DNA of 64,000 nt from Bombus terrestris. Its lineage: Eukaryota > Arthropoda > Insecta > Hymenoptera > Apidae. Shown piece by piece: positions 50,401-63,007 of this stretch (within the stretch, counting starts at the first letter, position 1; the number at the start of each line of letters is the position of its first letter). The stretch is taken from positions 1,116,001 to 1,180,000 of the forward strand of contig NC_063277.1 in NCBI RefSeq assembly GCF_910591885.1. The letters are read 5' to 3'. The position numbers and the translations under genes were made by a program. The notes below the pieces were generated by a model, which was not told the DNA's origin, ran no database searches, and saw only the letters and a list, made by a program, of their open reading frames with translations.

Positions 50401-50618
50401 ATTCTTTAGTAACAATCACCGTAACTCCTTTGTTCCAGCTGTCCTACATTCGTTCATTTAGAGAAATTTGCCAGGTTTTAGGGATACGTGGATATATTTT
50501 TTAATTTTAATTTTCTATCATTCTGTACATCGCTTTTTATTAACACGTAAGACGAATGGAAGAAACTCAAGGCAAGCACATAACTAATATCTATCGAATT
50601 TCGATTACGTATGTTGGG
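47463..50618. other. Non-coding stretch, nothing recognised
   Basis: AT-rich DNA after the three-exon gene. The 112-codon frame at 47859-48197 is rich in Tyr, Phe, Ser and Arg and has no splice context. No repeat or RNA gene recognised. Confidence 0.4.
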
Positions 50619-50686
50619 AATTTACCGAATGTCCAGCTGAACAAATTGTAAAGTACAAATTAAATAATAAAAAAAAAGAAATATAT
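50619..50686 (+). repeat. Retroposon-tail-like repeat, copy 2
   Basis: Matches 35329-35390, with an A run of nine bases where that copy has three. Variable A-run length at the same place is typical of retroposon tails. Confidence 0.5.
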
Positions 50687-52108
50687 CGGGAGCAGTGACA
50701 CCGAAGCGTCGAGAAACGTCGAGTCTGGAAGAAAGCTCGATTAAGTTCAAGCGCTTCCCAGTCGTAAACTAAACAACTGGACTATCGAGGACGCAGAAAA
50801 TTCGGTAGAAAGTTAAAAATAGCGACGCAAGGCACGAGCGTGTCATAAACTCGGTTCGATTCAATGTCTTTAATGGCGAACCTGCCGGATCACGCGCATT
50901 GAATTTAAACACTCTCACGGCGACGAATGGGATTCTCAACTCGCGAAATGAGACTAACAACTTTCGCCCCGAGCGTACTGAATTTAACGGAGCTGTTCCT
51001 TCAAGAGCAACTTTCATGGAAACTCTGTAGAAACTCTCTAGAACGTCAGAAATTCGTTGTTTCTGACTCTGAATCACAAAAGCTTTGCATAAATGCTCCT
51101 CTCGCCCCCTTGCTATTTTGTATTTTCCACTCCTTCCATCCTAAGTTCGCCTTAAAAAGTTATTACTACACCGATAGATTACTTTTATGATGTTTAGCGA
51201 AATGATAAATATTTTCCTTTTCATTCATCGATGTTACCTCTAAAAACGAACTGTCATAACCCTTCAGACGTAACGCATCCCCTTTCTTCTTTCTCCGTTC
51301 TTCCCTTTCTTTCTTTTAAATGCTTCTCCACACGTCGATCCAAAATTTTTCCAAAGTTCATAATTATCGTTGTTGATTAAATTACTAATTACAAATGTTC
51401 ATCCAATGAAATTCTCCGCAATAATATTTAGTAACATATTTCAATTGCTTCGTACGTTGCTTGTTTGTTACAATAAGAAACAAGGTGCCACGGCAATATG
51501 AAATATGACATATTATTCTCTCGAAACCGGGAACAAAACACCAAATGAACAATGATTCGACTACTTAGTTTTGTAGGTCTTAAAACATCAATCGCCATAT
51601 TTGCCAGAAGTATTCAACGATAAAGATCAATGAAATCCCATTCCCAACGTCATGATATTATACGCCATGATACGCAATGGAATAAGGCAATTCAATATAT
51701 TTCCGTATACGTCCTGTTTATGCAATAAAACGTATTTTCAGTTTCGAGAGTTGAAAGGCAGGAACGAACGAGTATGAAATAATAAAGGGTATATTTTGCT
51801 GGTAATTTTCGCCGACCCTTCTATTAATACCTTTCATTGCATACATCGGGCATAAAGGGATCGTTTTTACAGGAAAATAGAGAGGTAGAAATTTCCACGA
51901 ATGATAAGTGGCTTTTGATGTTGAGCTAACAATCGGTTTCAGACCGCGTAATCTTGGTGGTTAAGTTCAAAAGGGATCGGTCCGCTTGGATCTTCGTAAT
52001 GTCAGGTTAAACTTCACCATAGCCAAAGCCAACCAGTCGTTAGTAATTATCGTGCTATATTCGCGGATTTAATGAATTTTTCAAAGAATTTCTTGAAACG
52101 ATTTTCGG
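50687..52108. other. Non-coding stretch, nothing recognised
   Basis: Overlapping frames on both strands at 50769-51190 are not convincing. The rest is AT-rich. Confidence 0.4.
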
Positions 52109-52210
52109 ATCTGTAAGAAAACACAAACGAGAATTCACACTGGCAAACAACATATTAGAACATATCTGTAAGAAAACACAAACAACATTCACACTGGCAA
52201 ACAACAAACA
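52109..52210. repeat. Tandem duplication, about 55-bp unit
   Basis: Two adjacent copies (from 52109 and from 52164) share ATCTGTAAGAAAACACAAAC and TTCACACTGGCAAACAACA, with a small indel between those parts. It looks like a recent local duplication in non-coding DNA. Confidence 0.85.
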
Positions 52211-54061
52211 AGATATTCAAGCCAGATCTATAATTGTATCATTTTCTCGTCGTGCGAAGTAACACGTTATTCTATCTAAAATAAACATAGAGACGAACGA
52301 TAACGTAGAGAAATTTATTTTTAACCGATGACTCAGTCTTGAATTTTAATAACTAAATACACAAAGTATTTTATGATAAGGCATTACAACGATCTGATTT
52401 TTCTTCGTCAGGAGAAAGCTTTCCTTTAACAGACACCTCATCGAGATCAGCAGAAACAAAGAACAACCTCGCCCGCTTTGTAAACAACCGTTGCAATTTC
52501 CGGTCGCCCTTAGCAAAGCACCGTTGAAAGTTTACCAAAGAGAAATAACTGGTTTTCTTTGTATGGTCGTTGGTTATATAAGATTGAAAATGTCGTTTTT
52601 ATATTTGAAAGCTCCGTTTGCTTCGAATGATGTGATTTTAGTTGCGAAATAAATTTACATGTTTCCCTTCGGATGTATTATTTATAAAATAGGTATATTT
52701 ACGTAGAAAAGTATAAGTAACTATTATCAGGTACTTACAGCGTAATTATTGTATGTTCGAACAAAAAATCTGCTTAGTCAAATTTACGCTATCGAGGCTT
52801 TCTGATTCTAAGTTTCAGAAAAATTTATAACGTTCTCTGAAATCCTTTAAACAGTTCGTATCTAATATTATAATACTATGTTAAATTCCATAAAAAGAAA
52901 AAGGGTGAAAATCTATCTAATCGAAAACACTGCTGGACATACTGTCGATGATTAATTATCTCTCAACTTAAGACACTTTCGCGAGTACTTCATAAAATGT
53001 TCCATCGAGAGCTGACAATTTAATGCTTCCCTAAAGTTAAAGAGCTTTACGTCCGCCTCGTCTCGTAATCTTTCATGGGGCACGACGTAAAAGAAGAAGA
53101 ACCAATATCGCGATAGGAGCAAGGTGTAAGGTCGGTTTCCGTCTTCCTTGTCTGCTTATCGCTCGTTATCCCTAAAACTGCTAGCACTTTGCATAATAAA
53201 ACGCTACGTATGCCGAACAGCTACGGTAATTCTAGTGACCCAAATTATGAAGAACGAACAAGATCGCTTCAATTATCCGTAAGAGAGGTCGTTTGTCCCG
53301 TCTACGTTTTGTCATCGACTTTTCTCGTATTCCTTTTCACGATATAGCGATCAAATGTAATCGGTATTTCTGAATACGTGACAGGCAAACCTTCAGATCC
53401 TCAACGATCGATGTCACTTTAATATTCATGAAAATCATCGATCCTATTTCTACCTTATTGAATATCGTTCCATTTGAAATAATTAGACTACGGATGTGCC
53501 GTGCGCCAAACGAATCACAGTTTACGTAAAGAAACGAGCAAAAAGTTCTTTGAATCGATAATGAAAATACGAACGACATTAGAGGAATTTTCAGAGGTTA
53601 ACGTCCTTGATTTCATTCGCTTTCGTTTTCGTGATACAAGCAGGGTCCATTTGCTACCTTGTCACACACGTGCAAGCCCACATTTTTCAGAGTCATCCAA
53701 GCACGATGAGCACTCTCCGTTATTAGAAGTGGAACAACGATCTCGCCTGAATAGGAAACGGCGGACATGATGGTCCGAAAGCAAAAGGTGCAGCGAGTCA
53801 CGGCTGTGTTAAAGCAATCTTCCATCGCTTCAACGAAGGATATTCTGAGCCACGCTGTTAATATCTTTGAAAATACTTATTTAAGACATACTCCAAGTTA
53901 TGTGAAAATGTTTAATGAAAGTTTACATAACGAGACTGATTTTAACGCGCCATTAACGAAAATTTGTAAATTTAGCCGATAGCTTATATTACTCTATACA
54001 ATATGAAAGATTTTGTTGATATAAAATAACAGGCATTCAAGATTTAGTTCGAATAAGTATC
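52211..54061. other. Non-coding stretch, two weak coding-like frames
   Basis: Plus-strand frames at 53501-53770 and 53767-53982 and a minus-strand frame at 53825-53613 overlap each other. At most one could be real. None has a clear splice partner and none shows a known domain. Confidence 0.35.
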
Positions 54062-54088
54062 AAAAAAAAAAAATAAATAAATAAATAA
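54062..54088. repeat. Poly-A followed by (AAAT)n
   Basis: Eleven or more A residues run into about four AAAT units. It could be the tail of a decayed retroposon, but no body is recognisable upstream. Confidence 0.8.
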
Positions 54089-54560
54089 GAAAATAACCAT
54101 TTTCCAAACGTTTTTTTTAAATCGAAAAAGGAAGTGAAAGGAGTTTTTTTTTTAATTTAATTCGACTTATCATCGCTCATACGAAACAATCTACCCCGTT
54201 ACTGTTAACTCGTTTTTCTCGCTGAATGCATTTTGACGCACCCAACAGACGACTCAGACGCTTAAATTGCTTCGTTAAAATCGTCGAAGGCGCCGTCTCC
54301 TTTTGTCCTCTTCCGTTACACTCTCGATTGTTTCCGATTCTTGTGGTTGTGAGACGTCGTGGTTCCCGTCGTCGAAAGAGTGCGCGACTAAAGGAAAGCA
54401 TGAATAATGTAATCTGTATAATATCGGCCAGGCAGGAAGGACGGACGTTACTGGATACAAAACACAAGGGTGCAGTCTCCATGGCTTCATAAACGAGGGT
54501 GAGACAACAGCCAGATATCGGTTATTTTTCCATTCGGTTGGATTTCTGGATGTCGATCAT
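54089..54560. other. Non-coding stretch, nothing recognised
   Basis: At 54226-54492 a patch is open in one plus-strand and two minus-strand frames at once. I take this as compositional. Confidence 0.4.
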
Positions 54561-54601
54561 TTCTTCTTCTTCTTCTGTTTCTTCTTCTTCTTCTTCTTCT
54601 T
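54561..54601. repeat. (TTC)n microsatellite
   Basis: About thirteen TTC units with one GTT interruption near the middle. Confidence 0.93.
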
Positions 54602-57600
54602 TGGTTTAAAATGAAAAGATTGAGGAAAGATATAAGGAAATAAAGAATACAGAAAAATCGTCGTGTAGTCTAAAAGCTATTTACTAAATTTATTTATATC
54701 GTAAATAAAATTCTTTTTCTCTTTTCATTTATTTATTATTCTATAAAAATATGCTTGTGCATAAACATCCGAGATCTAAAATATCATCAAACGTTCATCG
54801 TTGTAAACATTTTATGTCGCATATTCTTAAATTGTTTTATCGGTTCCATAAAAGTAGAGAATCAGGGGATAAAAGAGATTTTTTAATCATGTTATGATCG
54901 TAAACGTTCCACCGGAGAAAAACTTTATTGCCCCGCATTTTCACTGACTCAAACAATTGAAATGTCGATGACGAGCCGTCTACGAGGATACAAGCTACAA
55001 TACTCCGGCCACAAAAGGCAGCAAACCCAGTCAGCGATTCCTATGTAATCTGCGATTCTCAGCACTCGCCGGTATCGTTGTTACCTCCTCGTCAAATATG
55101 TACTTATTATAAGGGGAAATAATGCCGACACACAGTCTTCGCGTGTTATACAAAGAACAAAACCACTTCAGTTTCTAATTATTTCGTGTAATAGCTGTGA
55201 TACGTTCGGTTACTTTGTGGTTAGATTGATAAAACAACGCTAATAGGTATTCGAGTTCGGAGTGTCGCTCTCATTAAGAAACAATTAATCATGCAGGAAA
55301 AATAAATCGGTACTATAAGGAAAGGGATTAACCCTGTAAGACGGCGAGGAAGGAATCGAGTGATAAATAGCTCTTCTCTCCTTGATTTTCTTCAGCGACC
55401 AAACCATTTATAATATTGGATTACACTATCCATCGAAGTCACCTGTTCGTCCGTAGATACGTCATCTGGCGTTGTAATCGTTTGATCTACGAAGTCGACG
55501 CAGCTTTCCCCTGCTAATCACTTATATAGAGGGTATTTAATCTAGATTTTCCGAGTCTTCATCCGCTAGTCCCCTTATATCTTGGTAAAATATTTCTAAA
55601 TTATATCTTATCCTTAATCATCGCGAGAAGATAATGGCACCAGTCGTTCAGAGCAAATTTTATAATTTTGAAAATGAACGAAGATTAATTTATTTTTTCG
55701 TGCATGCGCTTGATATTTCATATTTATACGTGTCATTGTTCGGAGATATCATGCATGTATACTTTCTTGAAAACTGTTTCTTTAAACGACTCAAACAGTA
55801 TAGAGAATTCGCGAAGGAATGCTACCGCGAATCTACTCTGAGTAAGTCGAGTTACGCGCAATTCGGAACAATTTCAGGTTTAGTGGTTTCTGCTATTTGC
55901 GCGGGAAATTGTGCCTGCTGATGTCACATCCGTTAACTCTCCTCTCCATGGAGCATCCAATTGTTCAGCTAGCTGCGACGGGTCGATTCTGGATAAAGTA
56001 CTTCGCTCTGATGGTTCCCTGAATCAAGGAGATCGAGGAACTATTCTTTTCCTTTCCATTCCTATGGGACCATGTTTCAAACCGTTTCGCGTAAATATCC
56101 CTTCCTTCCCTATATATTGATCATTTTTAAAAACATTTTCCTGCGACACGAACGTAAGTATTATGCAATGATACGACTGCAAATATTTTACGAATGATTT
56201 TGGATTGCCAATAATTTGATACACGTAAAATATTAATTTTAATCAGTTAGAGAAATTTTCATAGATTATTTGCAGATACTGCGTCAAACATAGCCCCGAT
56301 TTGAATAATTTAATAATGTAGAATACACGTCGTCCGAGTGGTCCAAGATCTTTACACGATACGTATGTGGTGTATCTGTGATCTTCTTCTCATTCTCACA
56401 AAGGATATATCACCCTATGCAACATCGAACACGCAATAAAACGTCAAGAGAGACATCGGTCCTTGCTCGCTCCAGTCCTCGACCTTCCTCGGCCGTCTCT
56501 CAAATCCGAGATAGACAACGTCACCAAGTGGAATAACAAATCACTCTTTTAACGATGAAATATCGTGCCGCTCTCGACGGCACAATTTTATGCAACGAAT
56601 CTACAAGATGCATATATCCCGATGCATTAATAGCAATCTCGTTGCATTCATATCCAGCTGACGTAATGGGACGTACGGAGGCGAAGCAAGGATGGAAATT
56701 CTGCAGTGGAAAGGGAGTGGGTAGCGGGTTGAAAGAGATGGGTGGGTGGGTGAGACAGGGTGAGAAAGAGAGGCCGATGGAAAACGAGAGAGCAAGGCCA
56801 GAGGATGACGAGGGTAACCGAGGGAAAGGGACCGACAGAGAATTCAATTCCATGGTCGATTATGCAACCAGTCTGCCGGATTACTGCCGGTACACGCTTC
56901 CGTTTTGCGCCGATGAAGGGATTACACTGCGTATATCCTGCGTAGAAGTCTTCATATGTGAGCGTATGCACGGCCATCGTGTCTGCGGCTTGTATTTTTC
57001 CAGCAATTAAACGTCTCGAAATATTATCGCGTGTTTTGCTCGCGTAAATCTCCCTCTAATCCCGAATCATCGTGCATTGTTACTTTTATTGGTGTATCAT
57101 ACTTTTTCCATCGATTGCCGAATGAGAATATTTGGAAATATCAGATTAGGTTTTGCACGTATACACGTTGACTTTTTCGTGAATATTAATATTATTAACT
57201 TACGTTTTAATATGTATCTATCGCATCGAGCGACGTCAAGTCCATAAAAATCAAGGAATACAATTTTTAAAACTATTATCGCTATTGTCACAGAGTAGGA
57301 CTTGAATAATTCGATTGGTACATTCAATTTACGGTTTCTCTGTTACACGAGTGTGCATATATGTACATAAGTGTACACCAGGTTTAATTAAATCGTTTCT
57401 TGGAGAAGTGCGTGCGATTAATTAATAGGCGCCGCACGAACTGAACGCGAGCGGGACAGATATTCACGTGACGATACGCGAATAGCGAATACGGCCATGA
57501 TTACCGGGGGATGATATTAAGTACATCAAATACGCGATTCCAATTCCGAGCGATATTGTTTGGATGGAATTTGATTCGGAGTCGATCCAACTCGGATATT

Positions 57601-59954
57601 GTATATTTCTATATACAGAATTACGTAGTTAGAATATCTACTTATTGTTATTTGTAAATTCTGAACTTTTTTCAAATATAATAATGGAAAATATAGCTAC
57701 GATATTTATAACAGCGAATGCAGCTTTTTTTCGTTCGTATAATTCCACCGCGATGCATCAAGCCTTTCTCTCATTTGTACGGTCGTTTCAACCTCGTGAT
57801 TTCTTGCAGCCAATATCTTTCCTGCGACATTCCTAGAAGAGAGAATTATTTGTACCGTTAGTACAGTGCATGTCAACTGGTCGGTCTGCTGAAACGATTT
57901 ATCGCTCGTAATAAACTTTTCCCGGCGATCGTCCCTTATTACAAACCGCCCGTCCGCATCCCTCCACTTTTACACTGTATTGGGAACATCGGCCATGTTT
58001 ATTTATCTACGTTCGCCCGGTTTTCACATTTGTCTCCTTTTCTTTAGTTTTTAGAAGCAAGATAGGGATGCAAATGTGGCATAGAATAAAATACTTTTCG
58101 ACAGCGAACATTCCGTGCTTACCGTTCTACGCGTTATATAATCCACCAAACTAAACATTACATTAAAAATAAATTATACACCGGTCGACCAATTGTCCGC
58201 GGAAACGTTTCGCGTACGACTTCCAGTTGTATAGGTATATACATTTCTACAGGCTTGTGGAAATATGCAAAATAATTTTTTCGCTTAAACGAATTTCACC
58301 ATAATCAAATCACGAATCTAGTGTAACAATTCTCCTTCGCACACCGCGTGTACAGAGAAAGAGAGAGAAAAGGTAGTTCACACAGCGCGAGGTAACATAA
58401 TTCGCCGTCGGCACGGTACATATCGTTAAATCCCCGGCGGGGCCAGTGCGGCGCGATTTTGCATTTGTACATTACGTTATGCCCCGGGCGTTTCCGTCGA
58501 GTGCAGAGGAACAGAGAAAAAAAATTAGATCCATTCGCGGTGGCGAATGGAATCCGACCGTCGAAATGGCGTGCTTTATCGCATTCCCGAAAATTTATTG
58601 CCGTGAAATAGCTACGTCGGATATATCTCTATTGGCCGGGGGTAGGTAGAAAATACAGGATTAACAATTATTATTGGCTGGCCGTCCGTGATACGGGGGC
58701 TACGCTATTTTTGCCGCAAGATATCTTTGTTGCGTCGCTTGTTTGCATCGTCCTGTTCCCCATGCATCCGATCTTGTTGCATGGAATTTCCCAATATTAT
58801 GCGCGGATTGCCCCGTTTGTTTTTACATGTTCATATTCAGAAATGAAGAAATTAAAGAATTTGCAAAACGCGAATGTTTATTATTAGCCCTGAATGAAGT
58901 ATACACGTTTGGAACTCAACATCGATTGAAAACTTTCCTTAAGAATATATTTATTTGACTTTCTACCTACATAACTATTTGATGCTATGAAACCAACACA
59001 CAAATCTACATTGATAATGTAGAGGATAATCGTTCATTTTGGAATTTGAATATCTCAAGAAGGATTTATTAATTTAGAAAGAGAAGCAGAGAGAGCTTGA
59101 GCCAATTAAGCAATAATATGTAATCCTGTACGATTATTTCGTTGCTTTGTTTCATATTAGTTTCATATTCATATTTAAATAACTTCCGTTGTATCGTTAT
59201 TTCAGGAGTAACCTCTTCATCTTACGATATTTATGAATAAATACACCGGCATAAAGAAAATTACAAACGCGTTATTTTCATCATAATTAAAGGAAAAGTT
59301 CTCCTTTATAAATATTATTTTTTGTCGTGACAATCTGCATAATCCCAAGAAGAATTCACTACGGCAAAACGGTAAAAACTTATTTGCGAGGGAACTTCTT
59401 ATCTCTAACGAACTCCTTCCTGGAGATCTTAGTTCGTTCCATCTCTGTATGTGTTTAAATTTAGTTCCTTCGCAAGATGTGGTCGTAATAAAAGTGAACT
59501 TAATAAAAAGCTTGCTTTGATCAACCGTGAATCCTGCGTTAACCTTTATGCTTATAGCGACGACAAAAATCGTTGTAGATTGATAAGTAAAACTCCTATT
59601 TAATTCTCCTTCAAATCAAACTTCTAGATTGACAAATAATGGTAAACGCGTATATCGTAATACTCGATGCATAGCGGATCGATGAATGTAAATCGCTGAG
59701 AAAATACGTATAAATCGGAATTTCAATCCTCGACGTTATGAAACCAAAATTATCAGTCAGGTTCGAATTAATTTGTTTGCAAAAAGTAAATGGCTTTTAA
59801 CGTGAGAAAATGTACTCAGAGATTGTTAATTGCAACACATTCACTAGTTTCTCTAAACATCAATTTTAAAACATATTTGTTACTCGCGGATCACTTTGTT
59901 ACCCCAAAAAGTTATGCAACGTGTTATGTTCTAACATCATTTAAATATGAATTT
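54602..59954. other. Long non-coding stretch, nothing recognised
   Basis: Over 5 kb without a supported gene. A purine-rich patch at 56700-56840 (GGGTGGGTGGG, GAGAAAGAGAG) opens a 151-codon plus-strand frame and three minus-strand frames together, so composition is the likely cause. A CG-rich patch lies at 58430-58500. The frames at 55634-55921 and 58743-58958 lack splice context. Confidence 0.4.
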
Positions 59955-60950
59955 TCGACCGTTCGTAGAGAGACGCGACCGCGGAGAAGCGCGCCAACGA
60001 GAATCGGTTAGGATAATAGAGATGATTGAACTGATTATAACACTGAAGTAACAAGTTACAATATACTTTATTCCAACAACTTTGTAGATATAGACAGTTA
60101 CGCACAGTACATGTAGACGTATTCTTAGCGACGTGTAAACAGTAAATTAAACTGATGACCGATTAATGAACGGAAAACCAGTCAAGAGATAGTGACTGAT
60201 CTAAGGATGAAATACAAGTCAAGAGATATTGACTGGCCTAAAGATGGAAAAGCAGTGGAGTTCGGCGACGATATTGTGGCGGAGGAAAACTATTGATGGA
60301 TGTGTCTAGCGCACAGGACCATCGGATTCGTTGATGGAAATTTTGGCTAGGAAAGTGAGGACAATAGTCATCGCTTCTAATTGGATAGGAAAAAGGTTGG
60401 TGGGAGAAAAAGGGCTCTAGCCTCCCCCGAGAGAATGTTGCTAGTGGGAGACATTATACGTGAGAGAAACCAAATTTCCTGGACCCTCTCGGAGTGAACA
60501 ATAGATTTAGGGAACATTTCTAGGAACTAGAAAGATATTTGTTTCGTTTGAAAGACCTTAATTATGAAAATGCCATGATTTAAGGTGGACCCTTAGGATT
60601 ATCGAGGGAACGCAGTAAGGGTGTATAAACAGCTGGCAGGCATCTGGCCCATGGTATGGGGCCTGGTTTGTGTAAAAAGTCATCGGACATAACAATTTCT
60701 TTGGAATTTAATATTACTAAAAAATAATTTGTCATTAGAAAAACGGAATTTGTTACTGTAAAATCTAATTCATCGAAGGCAAGCAATTAATTTTTTGGAA
60801 TTGAATGCGATAAATAAGCGGATAAAAACGGAATTTAGTGAAAACGAGTCTTCTGTAAGATAAGGGATTGTCGGCCTGGTCTGGGATAAAGGTGGATAAA
60901 AATGTCTCGTTAACAGCTCGAAACGCTGTAACACCGGAGAATAATACCAA
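59955..60950 (-). mobile_element. LTR-retrotransposon-like remnant (minus orientation)
   Basis: On the minus strand the sequence runs from about TGTTACAGCG (near 60930) through a non-coding body to GGAATAAAGTATATTG (near 60062), a polyadenylation-signal-like stretch. A GC-rich segment then follows, TTGGCGCGCTTCTCCGCGG, of the kind found just inside a 5' LTR. It contains a 36-bp tandem duplication (60179-60249). I found no clean target duplication, so the ends are approximate and the identification is tentative. Confidence 0.4.
60179..60249. repeat. Two-copy tandem repeat, about 36-bp unit
   Basis: Two adjacent units share AGTCAAGAGATA.TGACTG followed by CTAA(G)GATG. Each unit contains the small inverted pair CAGTCA / TGACTG. 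It lies inside the LTR-like remnant. Confidence 0.7.
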
Positions 60951-61684
60951 TTAGGAGTAGGTAGCTGGCAGTACGAACGCGATAAGGTTATATATATTTC
61001 GCAAGTTAATTTATTCTGGATAAAAGGAGCTTAGTCCCCAGACAGTTTGCTGAATGCAGTAGCACTTTCGACTAAAACCTGCAATGCGATCTTCCAATCC
61101 GTTCAACCGTTTCGTATTTTCTGTATACTTTAGATTTTTTCACAACAGATTTTTCTTAACAATGAACGCGATGCTATAATGGCAACATATTTCTCAACAG
61201 AAGAGTATTGTTATATGGCAACGCGAGTAAGGAAATACATAAATTTCTGTGAGCGTATGACCCCGCGATTATATCAAGAAGCTTTCTACGTCGTACAAAG
61301 CAAAATCTCATGAATACTCCCTTTCTTTGTCCTTTCTTGGTCCCTCGAACTTTTCCTTTCTTGGCTATTGTTCGTTTGTAATTCCTGATATTCTTTCAAC
61401 TCCATCGTAACAACGTGTCGTATCTTCCATTGTCTCCCGCCCTTCGAACGTAGCAAACGCGTGATTAATATAACGTTTTCAAATTCGAGCCAAAGTTTAT
61501 CATGCGTAAATTACGTCGCGAATCATATTTTTTTTCCTCTTCTCGAGATTGAAAATTCTTGCGATCGATTGCCTACTATCGATGTACAACGATGCAATTA
61601 TAATTTTTTCTCTTCCTATTTTCGCATAACAGTGAAATTATTTGAAAATAGAAATTCTATATGCGAACATTAAGAGGAATATTC
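60951..61684. other. Non-coding stretch, nothing recognised
   Basis: AT-rich DNA with a few short pyrimidine runs. No supported frame or repeat. Confidence 0.45.
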
Positions 61685-61960
61685 ACTTATCGAAAGCTTT
61701 GCTTTATTAAAAATAAATTCAGTTGCTTGCACGCGTCCCTTAAAAACACTTTGAAACTCAATTTTCTCAAAAACAAAGCCTCGCATTAAAAAATTGTATA
61801 ACCATGTAGAATCAGTCAATTCGTTATAGCACTCATTGCGGGACACCCGGTATAATCGAAAGTTTTTAACGAAGTTAACTCGAACGGTGCGCGCGCATAT
61901 ACAAGTTAATTCGATATTCCGTGTGTGGTCGACTAAAGTGTCAGTGGCGGCATCACCTGT
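61685..61960 (-). repeat. Dispersed-repeat-like block with CCGGGTGTCCC end
   Basis: On the minus strand the motif TATACCGGGTGTCCCGC (around 61856-61838) resembles the CAGGGTGTCCC ends of widespread insect repeats. The minus-strand translation through the block (NELTDSTWLYNFLMRGFVFE) resembles peptides I recall from many spurious hymenopteran gene models. I see one copy only in this window, so the family assignment rests on memory of similar sequences. Confidence 0.35.
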
Positions 61961-62575
61961 TGCTAGCAATTAACGAATGCGTCACGGCTTGATGCTGGCT
62001 TTATGAAAAGTAAACGTGATCTTTTGCCTCGCGATTACTTGCAGCTGAGATTTATTGTCCGGTGCGATGATTCGGTAATATACGTATGTATTACTAAGTT
62101 AAAATTATTTCCAACCTTAACATGCAATCTATGAGATAACATCGCAAACAAATCAATAGATCAGGCAAAATAGTTAAAACAGACTAGTTACGGCTTGATA
62201 TCGTTTAAGCGTTATATCGAATTCACGTTCACAGTTATATCGTTGGATAGAAAATTTCGACTCGATTGAGAGAAAACTGAACGTGCGAGCAATACGATCG
62301 CGGTAAGCACGAAATCGTAATGGATAGTTATGGAAATAATACGTGTACCCATGGTCGGTAAGTATGTCGATCTAAGAACCACGTTGCTATCTAACCTTAT
62401 CTTTAGTTTATCGAAAATTGCATTCTTCTGCGCCGTATGGCGCACGAATATCTAAATCGAATGTTTTCAACGCGTCATAAAATGTATACACTTGAACTAC
62501 CATGTAACAACAATTTTCCATTTTTTCAAACTATTTCTAAGATATGGTGGAAGATGGATTTTGTTTGGTTTACTA
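61961..62575. other. Non-coding stretch, nothing recognised
   Basis: AT-rich spacer to the left of the retrotransposon. The minus-strand frame at 62445-62212 is not supported. Confidence 0.45.
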
Positions 62576-63007
62576 TGTAGCGGTTCATGGCCGTAGAGAA
62601 GTTCCTGGGTTGAAGAACACGTGTTTGCCACGTGGCCAGCGAAACGACGTCCGGGGATAGGACGTAGCAAAAGAATAAATTCTTTTCTTTCTTTTATGTG
62701 GTAGACTATTTACAATCAATTCTCATTGAAAATTATAAGTAAAGAATAAATCTTGGGATTTACCAAATAACCCATGGGCCTTCGAAGAGAAAATTTATTG
62801 TTCTATTGCCTACGGGTATTTCCATCCCCACCTCGGAAGAAAACTCCCCCTCCCTAGGATCTCGGGGAGATCCTTCTTCTTCGTGCTCGATAGACGATAG
62901 TCGTTCACAGTAGTCGCTGCTGATCGCACTGTTAGTCCAACAGCCATAGTTAATTCGTTCGTTACGACCCAAAACGACGCCATTTCCGTAGATCGCGAGT
63001 GCTCACG
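62576..63007 (+). mobile_element. Presumed 5' LTR and leader of gypsy-type retrotransposon
   Basis: The block opens TGTAGCGGTTCATGG, the same TGTRGCGG head as the solo LTRs at 33801 and 42446(-). Positions 62678-62743 align with 33847-33916 in the family B LTR. It lies directly before a gag reading frame, where a 5' LTR and primer-binding site belong. I cannot fix the right end of the LTR: candidates are the CA at about 62910 and the CA at about 62942. The matching 3' LTR lies outside the window. Confidence 0.5.

Noticed and set aside
53613..53825. Minus-strand frame with protein-like character
   Set aside because: It overlaps two plus-strand frames of similar length, and I found no splice partner or known domain, so none is called.
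56555..57010. 151-codon plus-strand open frame
   Set aside because: Three minus-strand frames are open over the same bases. The sequence is a GGGTGGG/GAGA-rich patch, so composition explains the open frames.
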